Numbered from the stretch's first letter, positions 39,805 to 50,843 are shown. The stretch is 64,000 nt of DNA from Methanolobus sp. (GCF_030682845.1 NZ_JAUXNK010000092.1:1-64000), one strand, 5' to 3'. The notes: generated by a model not told the origin, from the letters alone. Program-made: numbers and translations.

Positions 39805-40941
39805 ATGAGTCTTTCTGCAAAGATCAATACTGCTGTTCGGATGACTATAGCAAAAAGGAAACTGGAGTCCCGGAAAATAGAAGACGGGACCGGGAATCCT
39901 CTTGAGCAATGGGGCCTGGCCAAGATAAGGAATGACGTGAAGAACAACAGGGAGCTGAAAGAGTTCTTTGGCCAGAGGGAACTTGACAGGGATTACATCA
40001 ATGAGTACAAGCTCATAAAGTTCAGGCAACTGATGGCGTATGTACTGGAGAACAGTCCCTATTATAAAGAGATTTACGAAAAAGCAGGTATCGATCCTTC
40101 TCAGATCACCGGATATGAGGACCTGGAGAAACTGCCACTGACCGAGCAGCAACTGTTAGCTGAGCATCCGTATCATTTCCTTTGCGTATCAAGAAAGGAG
40201 ATAGCCAGGGAGTTTACAAGTTCCGGTACCACCAACATGCTCAAGAGGATGGCATATACCCAGGACGAACTGCTGGAAATTGTTGATTCGGTCATCTCAG
40301 GCCTGAAAATGGCAGGAATGAATTCTAAAGAAGATACATTGCAGATAATGTATCCCACCATAACAGCCACCTGGGACCCCGGTCTTGTCCTCAGTAAGGC
40401 CTGTGCCCTTGCCGGTTATAAATCGGTCATTAATGATTCCCTGGATGTGGACGATCAGTTAAGGACCATGAGGGAGTCAGGGACGACTCTTATCATTGGG
40501 ACATCATCCTTCCTGCATGACCTGTCAAAGGCCGTCCGTGAGCTTATAAAGCCCGGAGAAATGGGAATAAAAACCATTATCTGCTCATCCGAACCCCTGA
40601 CGCCTTCCATGAGGGAGGAAATAGAGAGCGTATGGGGCTGCAAGACCCTGAGGCAGTGGGGCATGACAGAACTGGGGCTGGCCAATGCAATCGAATGCTC
40701 TGAGCAGGATGGTTTCCATCTCAACAACCCGGATTTCCTGGTTGAGGTCATTGATCCAAAAACCGGAAAACAGCTACCTCCCGGTGAGGAAGGAGAGCTT
40801 GTCGTCACAACTCTGCGGAGAAGGTGCATGCCTCTTATCCGTTACAGGACAAGGGACATCACAGCTCTCATTGACGAGCCGTGCAATTGTGGCGCCTGCT
40901 TTGACCAGCGAATAAGTGATATAAAGAGAATGAACTCCTGA
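39805..40941 (+). CDS. AMP-dependent CoA ligase (phenylacetate-CoA-ligase-like; DVU_1553 type)
   Basis: FTSSGTTNMLKRMAYT; RQWGMTELGLANAIEC; GEEGELVVTTLRRRCMPLIRYRTRD. Confidence 0.82.
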   Translation: MSLSAKINTAVRMTIAKRKLESRKIEDGTGNPLEQWGLAKIRNDVKNNRELKEFFGQRELDRDYINEYKLIKFRQLMAYVLENSPYYKEIYEKAGIDPSQITGYEDLEKLPLTEQQLLAEHPYHFLCVSRKEIAREFTSSGTTNMLKRMAYTQDELLEIVDSVISGLKMAGMNSKEDTLQIMYPTITATWDPGLVLSKACALAGYKSVINDSLDVDDQLRTMRESGTTLIIGTSSFLHDLSKAVRELIKPGEMGIKTIICSSEPLTPSMREEIESVWGCKTLRQWGMTELGLANAIECSEQDGFHLNNPDFLVEVIDPKTGKQLPPGEEGELVVTTLRRRCMPLIRYRTRDITALIDEPCNCGACFDQRISDIKRMNS

Positions 40942-41066
40942 GGGCTCATATCTCAAGGGAGGGACTCCGGTTCCTTTCTTAGTCTTTCTTTCAGAAACGG
41001 ATGTTATGAACATTTATCCCAGGGACGGTTCTTACCGTTCTGATGCTCTTTTATGGAAGTGATGCA

Positions 41067-41747
41067 ATGAACCAGAGAGGACCGGATATAGATAAAGGAG
41101 CCCTGAGCAGGCAACAGCAACATTGGGAGTGCGTATTTTCAAGCAATGATTCTATGTTTGGCGAGGACCCCAGCAGTCCGGCCCGGTGGGCAGCCCGGCT
41201 GTTGAAGGAAGAAGGCAAGACAAAAGTCCTTGAGCTTGGTTTTGGACAGGGAAGAGATACCCTGTATTTTGCAAGGAATGGTTTTGATGTAACTGCTCTT
41301 GACTATTGCGAAAAAGGAATCAAATCCCTGAGGGAGAAAGCCAGTGAGTCCTCAGTATCAGGTTCTGTAACTCCCATGCAGCATGATGTCAGGAACAGAC
41401 TGCCTTTTAAGGATGACACATTCGATGCGTGCTATTCTCATATGCTTTACTGTATGCCCCTGACAATTTCGGAATTACGCTCACTTTCAACAGAGGTCAT
41501 GAGGGTCCTTAAGCCCGGAGGACTGAACATATTCACCACAAGACATACAGAGGACCCCCAGTACGGGACCGGTATCCACAGAGGTGAGGATATGTGGGAG
41601 ATACAGGGAGGATTCATCGTGCATTTCCTGAGCAGGGAAAAGGTGGACCTTCTCTCGGAAGGCCATGATGTATTGGATGTTACGGAATTTCAAGAAGGCG
41701 ACCTGCCTAAGAAACTGTATCGTGTAACTCTGAGAAAAAAGAGCTGA
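41067..41747 (+). CDS. SAM-dependent class I methyltransferase (DVU_1556/TrsM-like)
   Basis: KVLELGFGQGRDTLYFARNGFDVTALDYCEKGI; start assigned to ATG 41067 (MNQRGP). Confidence 0.82.
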   Translation: MNQRGPDIDKGALSRQQQHWECVFSSNDSMFGEDPSSPARWAARLLKEEGKTKVLELGFGQGRDTLYFARNGFDVTALDYCEKGIKSLREKASESSVSGSVTPMQHDVRNRLPFKDDTFDACYSHMLYCMPLTISELRSLSTEVMRVLKPGGLNIFTTRHTEDPQYGTGIHRGEDMWEIQGGFIVHFLSREKVDLLSEGHDVLDVTEFQEGDLPKKLYRVTLRKKS

Positions 41748-41799
41748 AAGGTTCTGTTGCTTTAAAGCAAATACGTTAAAACAAAAGTGGTGAGTAAGA

Positions 41800-42795
41800 T
41801 TGTCTGATTTAGACCTTATCCAAAAATCAAAAGAAAAAGCATTGAAAGGTGAAAGGTTGGACCGGGATGATATAATCGCTCTACTGGAGATAGACCCGGA
41901 TTCAAAGGATGCGGAAATTCTCGGGAAGGCGGCACGGGAAGTTGCTGCCGTGATCACAGGGAACAGCGGGAGTGTCTGGGCTTCAATTGGTGTTGATTAT
42001 AAGAAATGTGCTATGAATTGTGATTTCTGTGCTTTTGGCCGTAAATGGGGAATTGTGAAGGATGAAAGCGAACGAGACTCCCAGGAGATCATAGAGCTGG
42101 TCCGCCAATTCGTTTCCCATGGAGCCAGATGGATAACTTTACGGACTACGCAGTTTTACGGAATTGAAAGACTGACCCAGATTGTCAAGGATATCAGGGC
42201 TTCAATTCCGGGAGAGTACCAGATAGTCGTCAATACCGGGGAGTTCAACGAGACACAAGCAGAGACCCTGTCCGGCGCAGGGGCGCAGATGGTCTATCAT
42301 ACCATCCGGCTTCGCGAAGGCATAAATACGAGATTCAAAACCGAAGACCGGATCGCAACTCTTGCTTCTGTCAGCAGTTCCCCGCTGGACCTTGCCTACC
42401 TTGTCGAGCCTGTTGGCATAGAACACACGAACTCCGAAATAGCCGACGTCTTCCTGACAGCAATGGAGTACAATGCCAGGCTATGTGGCGTTATGGCAAG
42501 AGTGCCTCTTCCAGGCACGCCTTTGAGTGATTATCCTCAAATTTCGGAGCGAAGACATGCACAGATAGTAGCAGTGACACGTCTGGCTGCCGGCTATCAT
42601 GCACCGGATATATGCGCACATCCCCCCTCACGGCTTGCTGTGGAATGGGGTGCTAATGTGGTTGTTGTCGAGACCGGGGCCATTCCAAGAGAAGGTGCTG
42701 ACTGTAAGACTGAATGGCATGGTTTCGGTCTGGAAACTGCCAGGGATTATTTCACGAATGCAGGATATGGATTTTACTCCGGGAGGGAGAACTGA
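41800..42795 (+). CDS. BioB-like radical SAM protein
   Basis: ASIGVDYKKCAMNCDFCAFGRKWG (CxxxCxxC); biotin-synthase-like barrel. TTG start possible at 41800. Confidence 0.8.
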   Translation: MSDLDLIQKSKEKALKGERLDRDDIIALLEIDPDSKDAEILGKAAREVAAVITGNSGSVWASIGVDYKKCAMNCDFCAFGRKWGIVKDESERDSQEIIELVRQFVSHGARWITLRTTQFYGIERLTQIVKDIRASIPGEYQIVVNTGEFNETQAETLSGAGAQMVYHTIRLREGINTRFKTEDRIATLASVSSSPLDLAYLVEPVGIEHTNSEIADVFLTAMEYNARLCGVMARVPLPGTPLSDYPQISERRHAQIVAVTRLAAGYHAPDICAHPPSRLAVEWGANVVVVETGAIPREGADCKTEWHGFGLETARDYFTNAGYGFYSGREN

Positions 42796-43779
42796 ATGCA
42801 AAAACGCGTCTCTATGTTATGCATGCTTTTCATCCTTTTTTTATCCCTTCTGGCATCCGGATGCACAGGACATGCATCTGAGGGTACAGAGAAAATAAAA
42901 GTAGGAACATGGAAGACCGCCCAGACCATCCAGCCATTTCTCTACCAGGACTACATTGACGACAGGTACTCGGTAGAAGTGCTCCCCTTCACAAATCCCG
43001 GTGACCAGAAAGCTGCACTGCTTGCGGGAAGCCTGGATATGACAGGTACGACAATAGCACTTGCCATCACGGCTGCTTCTAAGGGTGAGCCGGTGGTTAT
43101 TGTGAGCGGACTTGCCAACAAATGCTCGGCCATTGTTGTAAGGGAAGACTCTGACATCAAAACGGCTGAAGACCTCAAGGGTAAGAGAATCGCATACGTC
43201 CCGGGGACCATGCATCATGTCCTTTTGCTTGAAACACTGGAGCAGGCAGGACTTGATCCTGCAAAAGATGTCAGGCTTCAGCGTATCGACTTCTTCGATA
43301 TGGGGCAGGCGCTCTCTCAGGGCACTGTGGATGCTTTCTGCAGCGGGGAACCTTATCCGTCCCTTGCGGTTGCTAACGGATACGGGCGTGTGCTTATTTA
43401 TCCATATTACGGGGAAAGTGTGGGAACTATCAATGCCGGCATGCTCACAACAAAGAGCAATATTGAAAATGACCGGGAAAAGATCCAGCAGCTGGTAACT
43501 GCTCATGCCCGAGCGACAGAATATCTAAACGACAATCCTGACGAATGGATCAACATGTCCTCGTCTTTTGGAACTGACCCTGAAGTACTGAGGATCGCTC
43601 AGGATAATATGGAACTGGCATGGTATATGGATGAAGCATATGTTCAGCAGGCGGAGAAGCTTGCAGAAAGGATGAAAGACCTTGGCATGATCGCTCAGGT
43701 GCCGGATATGGATGTCCTCTTTGATCGGAGCTTTGTGGAACAGGCACGCAATGATCTTCAAAACAGTGAAACCGCATGA
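42796..43779 (+). CDS. NMT1/TauA-type ABC transporter substrate-binding lipoprotein
   Basis: LLASGCTGHAS lipobox; LKGKRIAYVPGTMHHVLLLETLEQAGLDPAKDVRLQRI. Confidence 0.88.
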   Translation: MQKRVSMLCMLFILFLSLLASGCTGHASEGTEKIKVGTWKTAQTIQPFLYQDYIDDRYSVEVLPFTNPGDQKAALLAGSLDMTGTTIALAITAASKGEPVVIVSGLANKCSAIVVREDSDIKTAEDLKGKRIAYVPGTMHHVLLLETLEQAGLDPAKDVRLQRIDFFDMGQALSQGTVDAFCSGEPYPSLAVANGYGRVLIYPYYGESVGTINAGMLTTKSNIENDREKIQQLVTAHARATEYLNDNPDEWINMSSSFGTDPEVLRIAQDNMELAWYMDEAYVQQAEKLAERMKDLGMIAQVPDMDVLFDRSFVEQARNDLQNSETA

Positions 43780-44570
43780 CAGTCAGTAACTGGAAAATGG
43801 ACTATATAGGATTTGTTCTTCCAGCATTGATATTTACCGCATGGTATCTTGTGACTCTGGAGGGAGGAGTACCGGCATATCTTATTCCCTCACCATCGAA
43901 CCTGGTTCGCGTGGCAGTTGATTTTGCTACCGGGCATGCGAATCTCACACCTTATGCAGGGACACTGTTAGTACATACCCTTGCCAGCGTTCAAAGAGTG
44001 GCGATGGGTTTTGGTCTGGCTGTTGCTGTGGGACTTCCCCTGGGTTTTCTGACAGGGCGCATGTCCCTTGCAAAGAACTCTCTTGACCCAACTGTACATC
44101 TCATCCGTATCATCCCCGGCATTGGGTGGTTACCCATAGCCATAGTATGGTTTGGCGTGGGGGAGAATACAACCCTGTTTCTCATATCACTGGCAGCCTT
44201 TTTCCCGATATATGTGAATGCAGCCCAGGGAGCCTCTTCAGTACCTCCTTTACTCATCCGTGCAGGGAGGATGCTGGGTGCCAATAAGCTGATGATATTC
44301 ACTACGGTAATCATACCAGCATCCATGCCTTCCACTTTGGCCGGACTACGGCTGGGTTTGGGCATTTCCTGGGCCTATCTTGTACTGGGTGAGCTTACAG
44401 GTGTGACATGTGGACTGGGTGCGGTTATGATGGATGCCCGGATGCTGGGGCACGTAGAGATGATCCTGGTCTCTATGATATTCATAGGATTGTTTGGCCG
44501 CATCAGCGATATGATACTCGTAGGTTCTTTTAAAAGGCTGGACCTGCTAAGGGAGGAGAACAAAGAATGA
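43776..44570 (+). CDS. ABC transporter permease, SsuC/TauC-like
   Basis: HLIRIIPGIGWLPIAIVWFGVGENTTLFLISLAAFFPIYVN (EAA loop region). Confidence 0.9.
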   Translation: MTVSNWKMDYIGFVLPALIFTAWYLVTLEGGVPAYLIPSPSNLVRVAVDFATGHANLTPYAGTLLVHTLASVQRVAMGFGLAVAVGLPLGFLTGRMSLAKNSLDPTVHLIRIIPGIGWLPIAIVWFGVGENTTLFLISLAAFFPIYVNAAQGASSVPPLLIRAGRMLGANKLMIFTTVIIPASMPSTLAGLRLGLGISWAYLVLGELTGVTCGLGAVMMDARMLGHVEMILVSMIFIGLFGRISDMILVGSFKRLDLLREENKE

Positions 44571-45340
44571 AACTCATGCAACGCACGAACCTGTCGGCAG
44601 ATGGAATAAACAAAAGTTTTTCCCGCCCAGGCGAGCATGACCCTTTAAAGGTTCTGGAGGATATCCATTTTGAGATCAGGGAAGGTGAGTTCGTCAGTAT
44701 ACTGGGTCCAAGTGGCTGCGGTAAATCCACATTCCTTAATATCCTTGCAGGATTTGAGCCTGCAGACAGTGGTCATGCAGCCTGTTGCGGTGAACACATA
44801 AGAGACCCCTCTCCCGAAAGAGCAGTAGTATTCCAGTCACCTGTACTGTTTCCATGGCTCAATGTTAAGGACAATATCCTTTACGGGCTGAAACTAAGGA
44901 AGGACGTCAGGAACGAAGCAGAAGAGATAGCTTCTGAATATATAAGAGCTGTAGGACTTGACGGTTTTTGGGACTATTACCCTTCCCAGTTATCCGGCGG
45001 CATGCAGCAAAGGACTGCCCTGGCACGTGCGCTTGTATTAAGGCCGAAGGTCCTGCTTATGGATGAGCCCTTCGCAGCATTGGATGCCCAGACACGTTAC
45101 AGCATGCAGCAATTGCTGCTTGGTCTCTGGGAAAATTATAGGCACACCATTGTTTTCATCACACATGATGTGGAAGAGGCTCTGTTACTGTCAGATCGCA
45201 TCTGCATTATGAGTAAAAGGCCAGGCAGGATGATTGAAGAGATAGCTGTGCCTTTTGAGCGTCCCCGTCCACTGTCATTGACCGGCACCCAGGAATTCTC
45301 AATGCTAAAGGGCCATATACTTGGCAGATTAATGGATTAA
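44567..45340 (+). CDS. ABC transporter ATP-binding protein, SsuB/TauB-like
   Basis: LGPSGCGKSTFLNILAGFEP; LSGGMQQRTALARALVLRPKVLLMDEPFAALD. Confidence 0.93.
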   Translation: MKLMQRTNLSADGINKSFSRPGEHDPLKVLEDIHFEIREGEFVSILGPSGCGKSTFLNILAGFEPADSGHAACCGEHIRDPSPERAVVFQSPVLFPWLNVKDNILYGLKLRKDVRNEAEEIASEYIRAVGLDGFWDYYPSQLSGGMQQRTALARALVLRPKVLLMDEPFAALDAQTRYSMQQLLLGLWENYRHTIVFITHDVEEALLLSDRICIMSKRPGRMIEEIAVPFERPRPLSLTGTQEFSMLKGHILGRLMD

Positions 45341-46093
45341 GTATGGAGTGGTAGTTTTATTGTTATCAGTACCAGATCTATCCTTATATTCACAGTTCTC
45401 ATCGCATTCTTTATTGTATTTTGTGTAATTACATTTCGCAGACAGGTCCAGATTCTCATACCACAGCAGGCCAAATATATCTGACAGATATGCCACTCCT
45501 TTTCTCAGAGAGATACGGGTTGCTTTTTTGCAGCATCTGGCTCCTCCTGCATCTGCAATGCACCTCAGGGCCCCTGATGTAGCCCAGTTTGCATGGGAGC
45601 GTTCAGCAGGTGTGAAGGGCGTAGCTTCCGCCAGTATACAAACAGCGACTCCAACTCCAATTCCTGCGCCGCATGCTCCATAGATACCGCAGTAACCGCC
45701 GGGAACTTTGCTTCCTCTTTTGATTGCTTCTAAAATATCTGCTTCTTTCTTCTTTCCTGTGTAATTCTGGTATGCTGCTATAAGGACAGCGGGCACAAGT
45801 GCATGATGCTCCGGTCCGTGCATGTGCACACTGGGATGTTCCATGATCTTCTCAGCCAGTGTTACAGGGTTCTGCATGTCGGTGCTCAGACAGATATTCT
45901 CAATGATTTTGAGCGCGTCCTGCGAATGACAGGAATTGCAGATATAGTGTCCGTTCTTACATTGGATATAAGCTTCTTCTTCAACACCGCAGTAGTGACA
46001 TTTTGCAACAGTTGCCTGACAGGAGTGAACTATCCTGTTTCCGCATAGCATACAGTTGTTTTTCTCATTACACAACGTATCAATGTTTATCAT
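45329..46093 (-). CDS. DUF5714 Cys-rich protein
   Basis: CMLCGNRI, CHYCGVEEEAYIQCKNGHYICNSCHS; MHGPEHHALVPAVLIAAYQN; PGGYCGIYGACGAGIGVG. Confidence 0.75.
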   Translation of the reverse strand: MINIDTLCNEKNNCMLCGNRIVHSCQATVAKCHYCGVEEEAYIQCKNGHYICNSCHSQDALKIIENICLSTDMQNPVTLAEKIMEHPSVHMHGPEHHALVPAVLIAAYQNYTGKKKEADILEAIKRGSKVPGGYCGIYGACGAGIGVGVAVCILAEATPFTPAERSHANWATSGALRCIADAGGARCCKKATRISLRKGVAYLSDIFGLLWYENLDLSAKCNYTKYNKECDENCEYKDRSGTDNNKTTTPYLIH

Positions 46094-46139
46094 CTTATAT
46101 CACCTGCTTAACCTCTAACTGTAAACATAAGTTTTCTTC

Positions 46140-46949
46140 TCATAGTGATTCTATTTCCCGCAGCTGGGAGCGGGATATCCTCATCTGCCAGCTTGCCGGG
46201 AGAAGGCTTACCAGAGCCTGCCCGAAACCAAATCCCCTTCCGGGTATCACCACATCCTTACCACACTGCATAGCCCTGTACGTGTCGCGTGCCACGATAG
46301 CGGGTGTTGTAGCCATCCAGGAACTGAATGCCCTGGAGCACTCCATCCTTGCCGATGTCTGGAAACCAGTGCCTTTAACAGCGGTAGGACAAACAGCTAA
46401 TACCCTGACCCTGGAGCCCTGTTCCCGTAATTCGTAGTTAAGGGCCCGGCTGAAGTTGAGTATGAAGCTCTTGCTGGCTCCGTAAGTTGCAAAAGTCGGG
46501 TTTGGCTGGAAGGCCGATATCGAGGACATATTAATGACCTGACCATTGTCCCTTTCTACCATTTCCCGAAGGTAGAGCCTTGTAAGATGATAGAGTGTCC
46601 CGATATGCAGTTGCAGCATGGCCAGCTCCCTTTCAATGTCTATCTCATTGACATGGCCGTAAGTGCCAAAACCGGCGCAGTTGACCAGCACATCCACCGT
46701 GAGATCATGGGACAAGGTGAAGTCATAGACCTCCGTTGCCGCTCCTGGCCGGGACAGGTCCTTTTCCAGCAGGAAGATGCTGGTGAATGGACTGATGGCC
46801 TGCAATATATCCCCGGCATGCTTAAGGTCTTCACCGGGCATCGCGACAATGATCAAACGGTAGCCATCTGCCACGAAAAGCTTGCCAAGCTCCAGTCCTA
46901 TCCCACCGGAACCGCCGGTTATCAGTACTGTCCTTCTGCCATCTTTCAT
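46140..46949 (-). CDS. Short-chain dehydrogenase/reductase
   Basis: VLITGGSGGIGLELGKLFV; YGASKSFILNFSRAL. Confidence 0.92.
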   Translation of the reverse strand: MKDGRRTVLITGGSGGIGLELGKLFVADGYRLIIVAMPGEDLKHAGDILQAISPFTSIFLLEKDLSRPGAATEVYDFTLSHDLTVDVLVNCAGFGTYGHVNEIDIERELAMLQLHIGTLYHLTRLYLREMVERDNGQVINMSSISAFQPNPTFATYGASKSFILNFSRALNYELREQGSRVRVLAVCPTAVKGTGFQTSARMECSRAFSSWMATTPAIVARDTYRAMQCGKDVVIPGRGFGFGQALVSLLPASWQMRISRSQLREIESL

Positions 46950-46980
46950 AGTTTCCCTTCATCTTTCTGCCCAGGCATGT

Positions 46981-48390
46981 TCACATCCACCTGTACAGTG
47001 TTTTAATAAGCTTTCTGACACGATCATTATATGGCGGGTGTATCATGCTCAATGACCCCCACCTGCGGTGTATTACGCTGCGTTCGTTAGAGAAGCCTGT
47101 AAAGCAGTGAAAACCCAATGACCTGCCAATCCCGCTACTGTTTATTCCTCCGAATGGCAGGGAAGGATTGCTGTAACCCAGCATATAATCGTTAATCACC
47201 GTCCCTCCCGCAGATACGCTTCCCATGAAGTACTCGATGTTGCTCTTGTTCCGGCTGGCTATATACAGAGTAAGGGGTCTTGGGAGACGGTTTATTATAT
47301 TCCTTACTTCTGTCCTGTCGCTGTATGTCAGCACCGGCAGCAGGGGACCGAATATTTCTTCCTGCATGATGTCCATGTCCTCAGTGATCCCATCAAGCAA
47401 GGTAGGAGAAATGAAGCGATCCGACTCATCGAACTCACCACCAGCCAGAACACCTGCACCTTTGCTCAGTGCATCTTCATAAAGGGACTTCAGTCGCATG
47501 AAATGCGCATCACTGACAATACGACAGTAGTCCGGGGATTGCTTTATTCCCCTGCCATCCGGGTCATATAATTGCTGCAGTGCAGTTCTGAATTCCCGGA
47601 TAAAGGGCTCTCTTATTGATTCGTGGAGAAATATGTAATCCGGAGTGATGCATGTCTGTCCGTTGTTGACAGACTTGGCCCAGGCAGCACGCCGGGCTAT
47701 CCGGCTGATGTCTGCCGTTTCATCTATAATGGCTGGCGATTTTCCTCCAAGCTCCAGGGTAACGCTGCAGAGATGCCTGGCAGCCTCGGTCATGACTATC
47801 TTACCAACTTTCGGGCTGCCTGTGAAAAAGATATGATTGAATGGTTGGTCAAGCAATGAACTGGCAACCGATGCGTCGCCTTCAAAGACGGCAACTTCAC
47901 TCTCTTCAAAAAGCTCATCTATCATGTGCTTAATGAACGATGAAGTGTGAGCCGAAATTTCGCTGGGTTTGAGCATAACCGCATTACCGGCAGCTATAGC
48001 GTAGACCAGCGGCACCAGTGACAGGTTAAGGGGAAAATTCCAGGGAGATATAATTAGCACCACGCCTCTGGGTTCGTACCGGATGTGAGAGCGGGTTCCG
48101 ATAAGTGGCAGAGGTGTGGGTACCGCCTGTGGCTTCATCCAGCGTTGGAGATGCTTTTTCACATGGGATATCTGAGCCTGCACAACACCTACTTCTGTAG
48201 CAATTACCTCCACTTCCGGCTTGCGAAAGTCCTTATGCATGGCCTGGCAGAGTTCAGAAAGGTGCTTTTCATCACGGAGATAGTTGTCAATACGCACCAA
48301 CCGCTCTATCCTCTCAGAGGCTTCCAGGCGGGCCAGTTGTGGCCACTTTGCCTGCTGCAAATTGAATACGCGTCTGATTTCCTCATACAT
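46981..48390 (-). CDS. Aldehyde dehydrogenase family protein
   Basis: ISPWNFPLNLSLVPLVYAIAAGNAVMLKPSE; TLELGGKSPAIID; NNGQTCITPDYIF. Confidence 0.93.
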   Translation of the reverse strand: MYEEIRRVFNLQQAKWPQLARLEASERIERLVRIDNYLRDEKHLSELCQAMHKDFRKPEVEVIATEVGVVQAQISHVKKHLQRWMKPQAVPTPLPLIGTRSHIRYEPRGVVLIISPWNFPLNLSLVPLVYAIAAGNAVMLKPSEISAHTSSFIKHMIDELFEESEVAVFEGDASVASSLLDQPFNHIFFTGSPKVGKIVMTEAARHLCSVTLELGGKSPAIIDETADISRIARRAAWAKSVNNGQTCITPDYIFLHESIREPFIREFRTALQQLYDPDGRGIKQSPDYCRIVSDAHFMRLKSLYEDALSKGAGVLAGGEFDESDRFISPTLLDGITEDMDIMQEEIFGPLLPVLTYSDRTEVRNIINRLPRPLTLYIASRNKSNIEYFMGSVSAGGTVINDYMLGYSNPSLPFGGINSSGIGRSLGFHCFTGFSNERSVIHRRWGSLSMIHPPYNDRVRKLIKTLYRWM

Positions 48391-48432
48391 GACATTTCAT
48401 CTTCATGCGTACTTATTTACATATCCCTTTAC

Positions 48433-49284
48433 TCAGACAGCAACTATCCCAAGTAGCAGCAATATATAGAATGATGTAATAGAAACAGCAGCTATCGGCT
48501 CTACCTTGCCCCATTTTTTCTTACCTTTTACCACATCACTTAGCGTGATGCATATCCAGAGAAGGAACACGTATCCTGCCATCAGGGAGAAAATCGAGAA
48601 AGTAGGGTGCGTCCATGTTCCCAGCATCTCTCCTGTGAACTCGGTAAGGACAGTGAAAAATCCCGTAAAATATGCAAGTCTCAGACCATCAAGGCTATTG
48701 AATAGCATGAGTGCAAGGGAGAATTTCAAAAGTATTGCCATCGGTTGCAGGGAGAGATCGAAAATGGTGTAATCGGCCACAAGCATTAAAGCCACACTTG
48801 CGACTATGAAATAGTTCACCCTGTGGAACCACTGTTTTTGCGAATATCTTTCCTGGAATATCTTCCAGAGATTATAGGATGACCAGAATATAGCACCATA
48901 GCCTGGAATCAGCCATATGGGAGCGCCACCTATAGCTCCGCCAAGATATGTGAAATATCCATGCTGGACGCCCAGAAGCTCATGCACATATCCAAAGACA
49001 GACGCTATCACCAGGAGCATCCTGCCTTTAAGCATACTGTTATTCCAGAAAAGCAGCCACAAGACCCAAAGTATTATGGCTGGTATGACCTCGTTCTGCG
49101 TATGCCTGTAGAACACAAGGATACCAAGTATGACCGTGAGCATGAATATGGCAAAGTACCATACATTACTGAAAAGGATCTGACTTTTCTTTTCTATTGA
49201 TCTGTGTAATGATTGAAAAGAAGGTACATTTAGATCAACTGTATTTTTTTCCCATGGAAGGTATCTAATCAATTTTGATAACAT
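48433..49284 (-). CDS. Multi-pass membrane protein of unknown function
   Basis: 283 aa with many hydrophobic segments (GYFTYLGGAIGGAPIWLIPGYGAIFWSSYNL). Confidence 0.7.
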   Translation of the reverse strand: MLSKLIRYLPWEKNTVDLNVPSFQSLHRSIEKKSQILFSNVWYFAIFMLTVILGILVFYRHTQNEVIPAIILWVLWLLFWNNSMLKGRMLLVIASVFGYVHELLGVQHGYFTYLGGAIGGAPIWLIPGYGAIFWSSYNLWKIFQERYSQKQWFHRVNYFIVASVALMLVADYTIFDLSLQPMAILLKFSLALMLFNSLDGLRLAYFTGFFTVLTEFTGEMLGTWTHPTFSIFSLMAGYVFLLWICITLSDVVKGKKKWGKVEPIAAVSITSFYILLLLGIVAV

Positions 49285-49551
49285 TCAGATCACACTTTTA
49301 TATTTTATTTACATCTGTTATATTTAGGGGTAAAAAACTTTCATTTGATATATTGGGAAGGCCGTCTGCTGTTATGGGAAATGGGCCAGTGTTATTCCAC
49401 TGGCCTGGGATGGATGGAGGTAGATAGGCTGGTGAAGACCCGAATGCATTTTTTGATTGCAAGTCTAGCTCCCCCAGACTACAAAAATAATGTCTCCGGG
49501 CTGTTGGTGACCAAGAACATGAAAGAAGGGCCCGGAGCATTATCTTTGATC

Positions 49552-50571
49552 TTAATATTTACGGTTCTTTGCGGATTCGACCATTGCCTGAAGGTTGGCG
49601 CTGGGTGTCTTGCTGACGATTCCGCAACCCGGAGCAAGGAGATCGACACCTGCATCGATAGCTTTCTGTGAAACTCCCCTGATTGTATCCGGGGTGCCTT
49701 TCCAGAGAACTGCTACCGGGTCAAGGTTTCCAATGATCATTGCCTTGTTAACCTTGCTCTTTGCGGTTGCAATGTCCACGCTCTGGTCAACGCTGATGGC
49801 GTCCACACCGGAAGACTCCATAAGCTCCAGGCTCATTGTTGTGTCACCGCAGATGTGTATCACTACCGGTACGTTCATCTCATGCATTGCATCGACGATT
49901 TTCCTGTGTGCAGGTACTACGTATTTCTCGTAATATGCATCGCCAATGAGCATTGCACTTGCTGTTGGGTCGATGATGACCATTGTATCCGCACCGTTCT
50001 CAGCCATTTTCTTTGCGTATGCAATGTTGAACTCTGTTGCAAGATCCATCAGTGCTGTTGCGAACTCCTCATCTGTCATTATTGCCATGAACCAGTCATC
50101 GCCGTTCATGTGCTGTGCAAGGGAGAATGGACCAAGCATGCTTGCCATGATAGGGAGTTCCTTGCCATACTTGTCTGCAAGGATCTTTATCGCTTTGCAG
50201 ATAGTAGCTACTCTGCCCTGAGTTATGTCAAAGTTCTTCAGTCTCTCGACATCAGACATATCTTTTACACAGTGGCTGCTTACAGATGGCTGCTGTTCTT
50301 TTGTGCCTGCCTTGATGTCACAGCCGAAGAACTCAGCTTCTGCGCTGATGTCGAACGGGACACGCACAGCTTCAAAGCCCACGACGGTGTGGCCTGCTTC
50401 TGCGAGCTTTGCCATGGTTTCTGCATTATCGTTTGCTTCCGGCCAGAATGCGCCAGCTGCTTCCATCTGTTCTACCGTGCCTGTCTGCGTGAATGAGACA
50501 GCAGGCATCCTGTCAACAGGTTTTCCTGTCAGAGCACGTGCCAATCTCTCTTTAGGGGTGTATGTTACCAT
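49552..50571 (-). CDS. mtbA: Methylcobamide:CoM methyltransferase (MtbA/MtaA)
   Basis: [39 protein letters not shown] and LLAPGCGI zinc ligands. Confidence 0.9.
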   Translation of the reverse strand: MVTYTPKERLARALTGKPVDRMPAVSFTQTGTVEQMEAAGAFWPEANDNAETMAKLAEAGHTVVGFEAVRVPFDISAEAEFFGCDIKAGTKEQQPSVSSHCVKDMSDVERLKNFDITQGRVATICKAIKILADKYGKELPIMASMLGPFSLAQHMNGDDWFMAIMTDEEFATALMDLATEFNIAYAKKMAENGADTMVIIDPTASAMLIGDAYYEKYVVPAHRKIVDAMHEMNVPVVIHICGDTTMSLELMESSGVDAISVDQSVDIATAKSKVNKAMIIGNLDPVAVLWKGTPDTIRGVSQKAIDAGVDLLAPGCGIVSKTPSANLQAMVESAKNRKY

Positions 50572-50843
50572 TTAACTGAACTCCTGTGATAATTGCATAA
50601 TGTTAGTATTGCCTGCTGCAAAGCAAGCTATGAGTGGTATAGATTTGTTAAGTGTATCTCGCAGGAATGTGACAGCGCCTGCAGCAGCTCCACCTATTTC
50701 TGCAAAATACCTTTTTTGGGAGAGTAAAGCATCTTTCTTACTGCAGATAAGCATTAGTAGATGTTACTCTCGCCTTTGACCCATGTAAGAAAATAGAGAT
50801 TTATGCAGTAGTGAGCTACATACATAAATTCCAGTTTGTTTAC

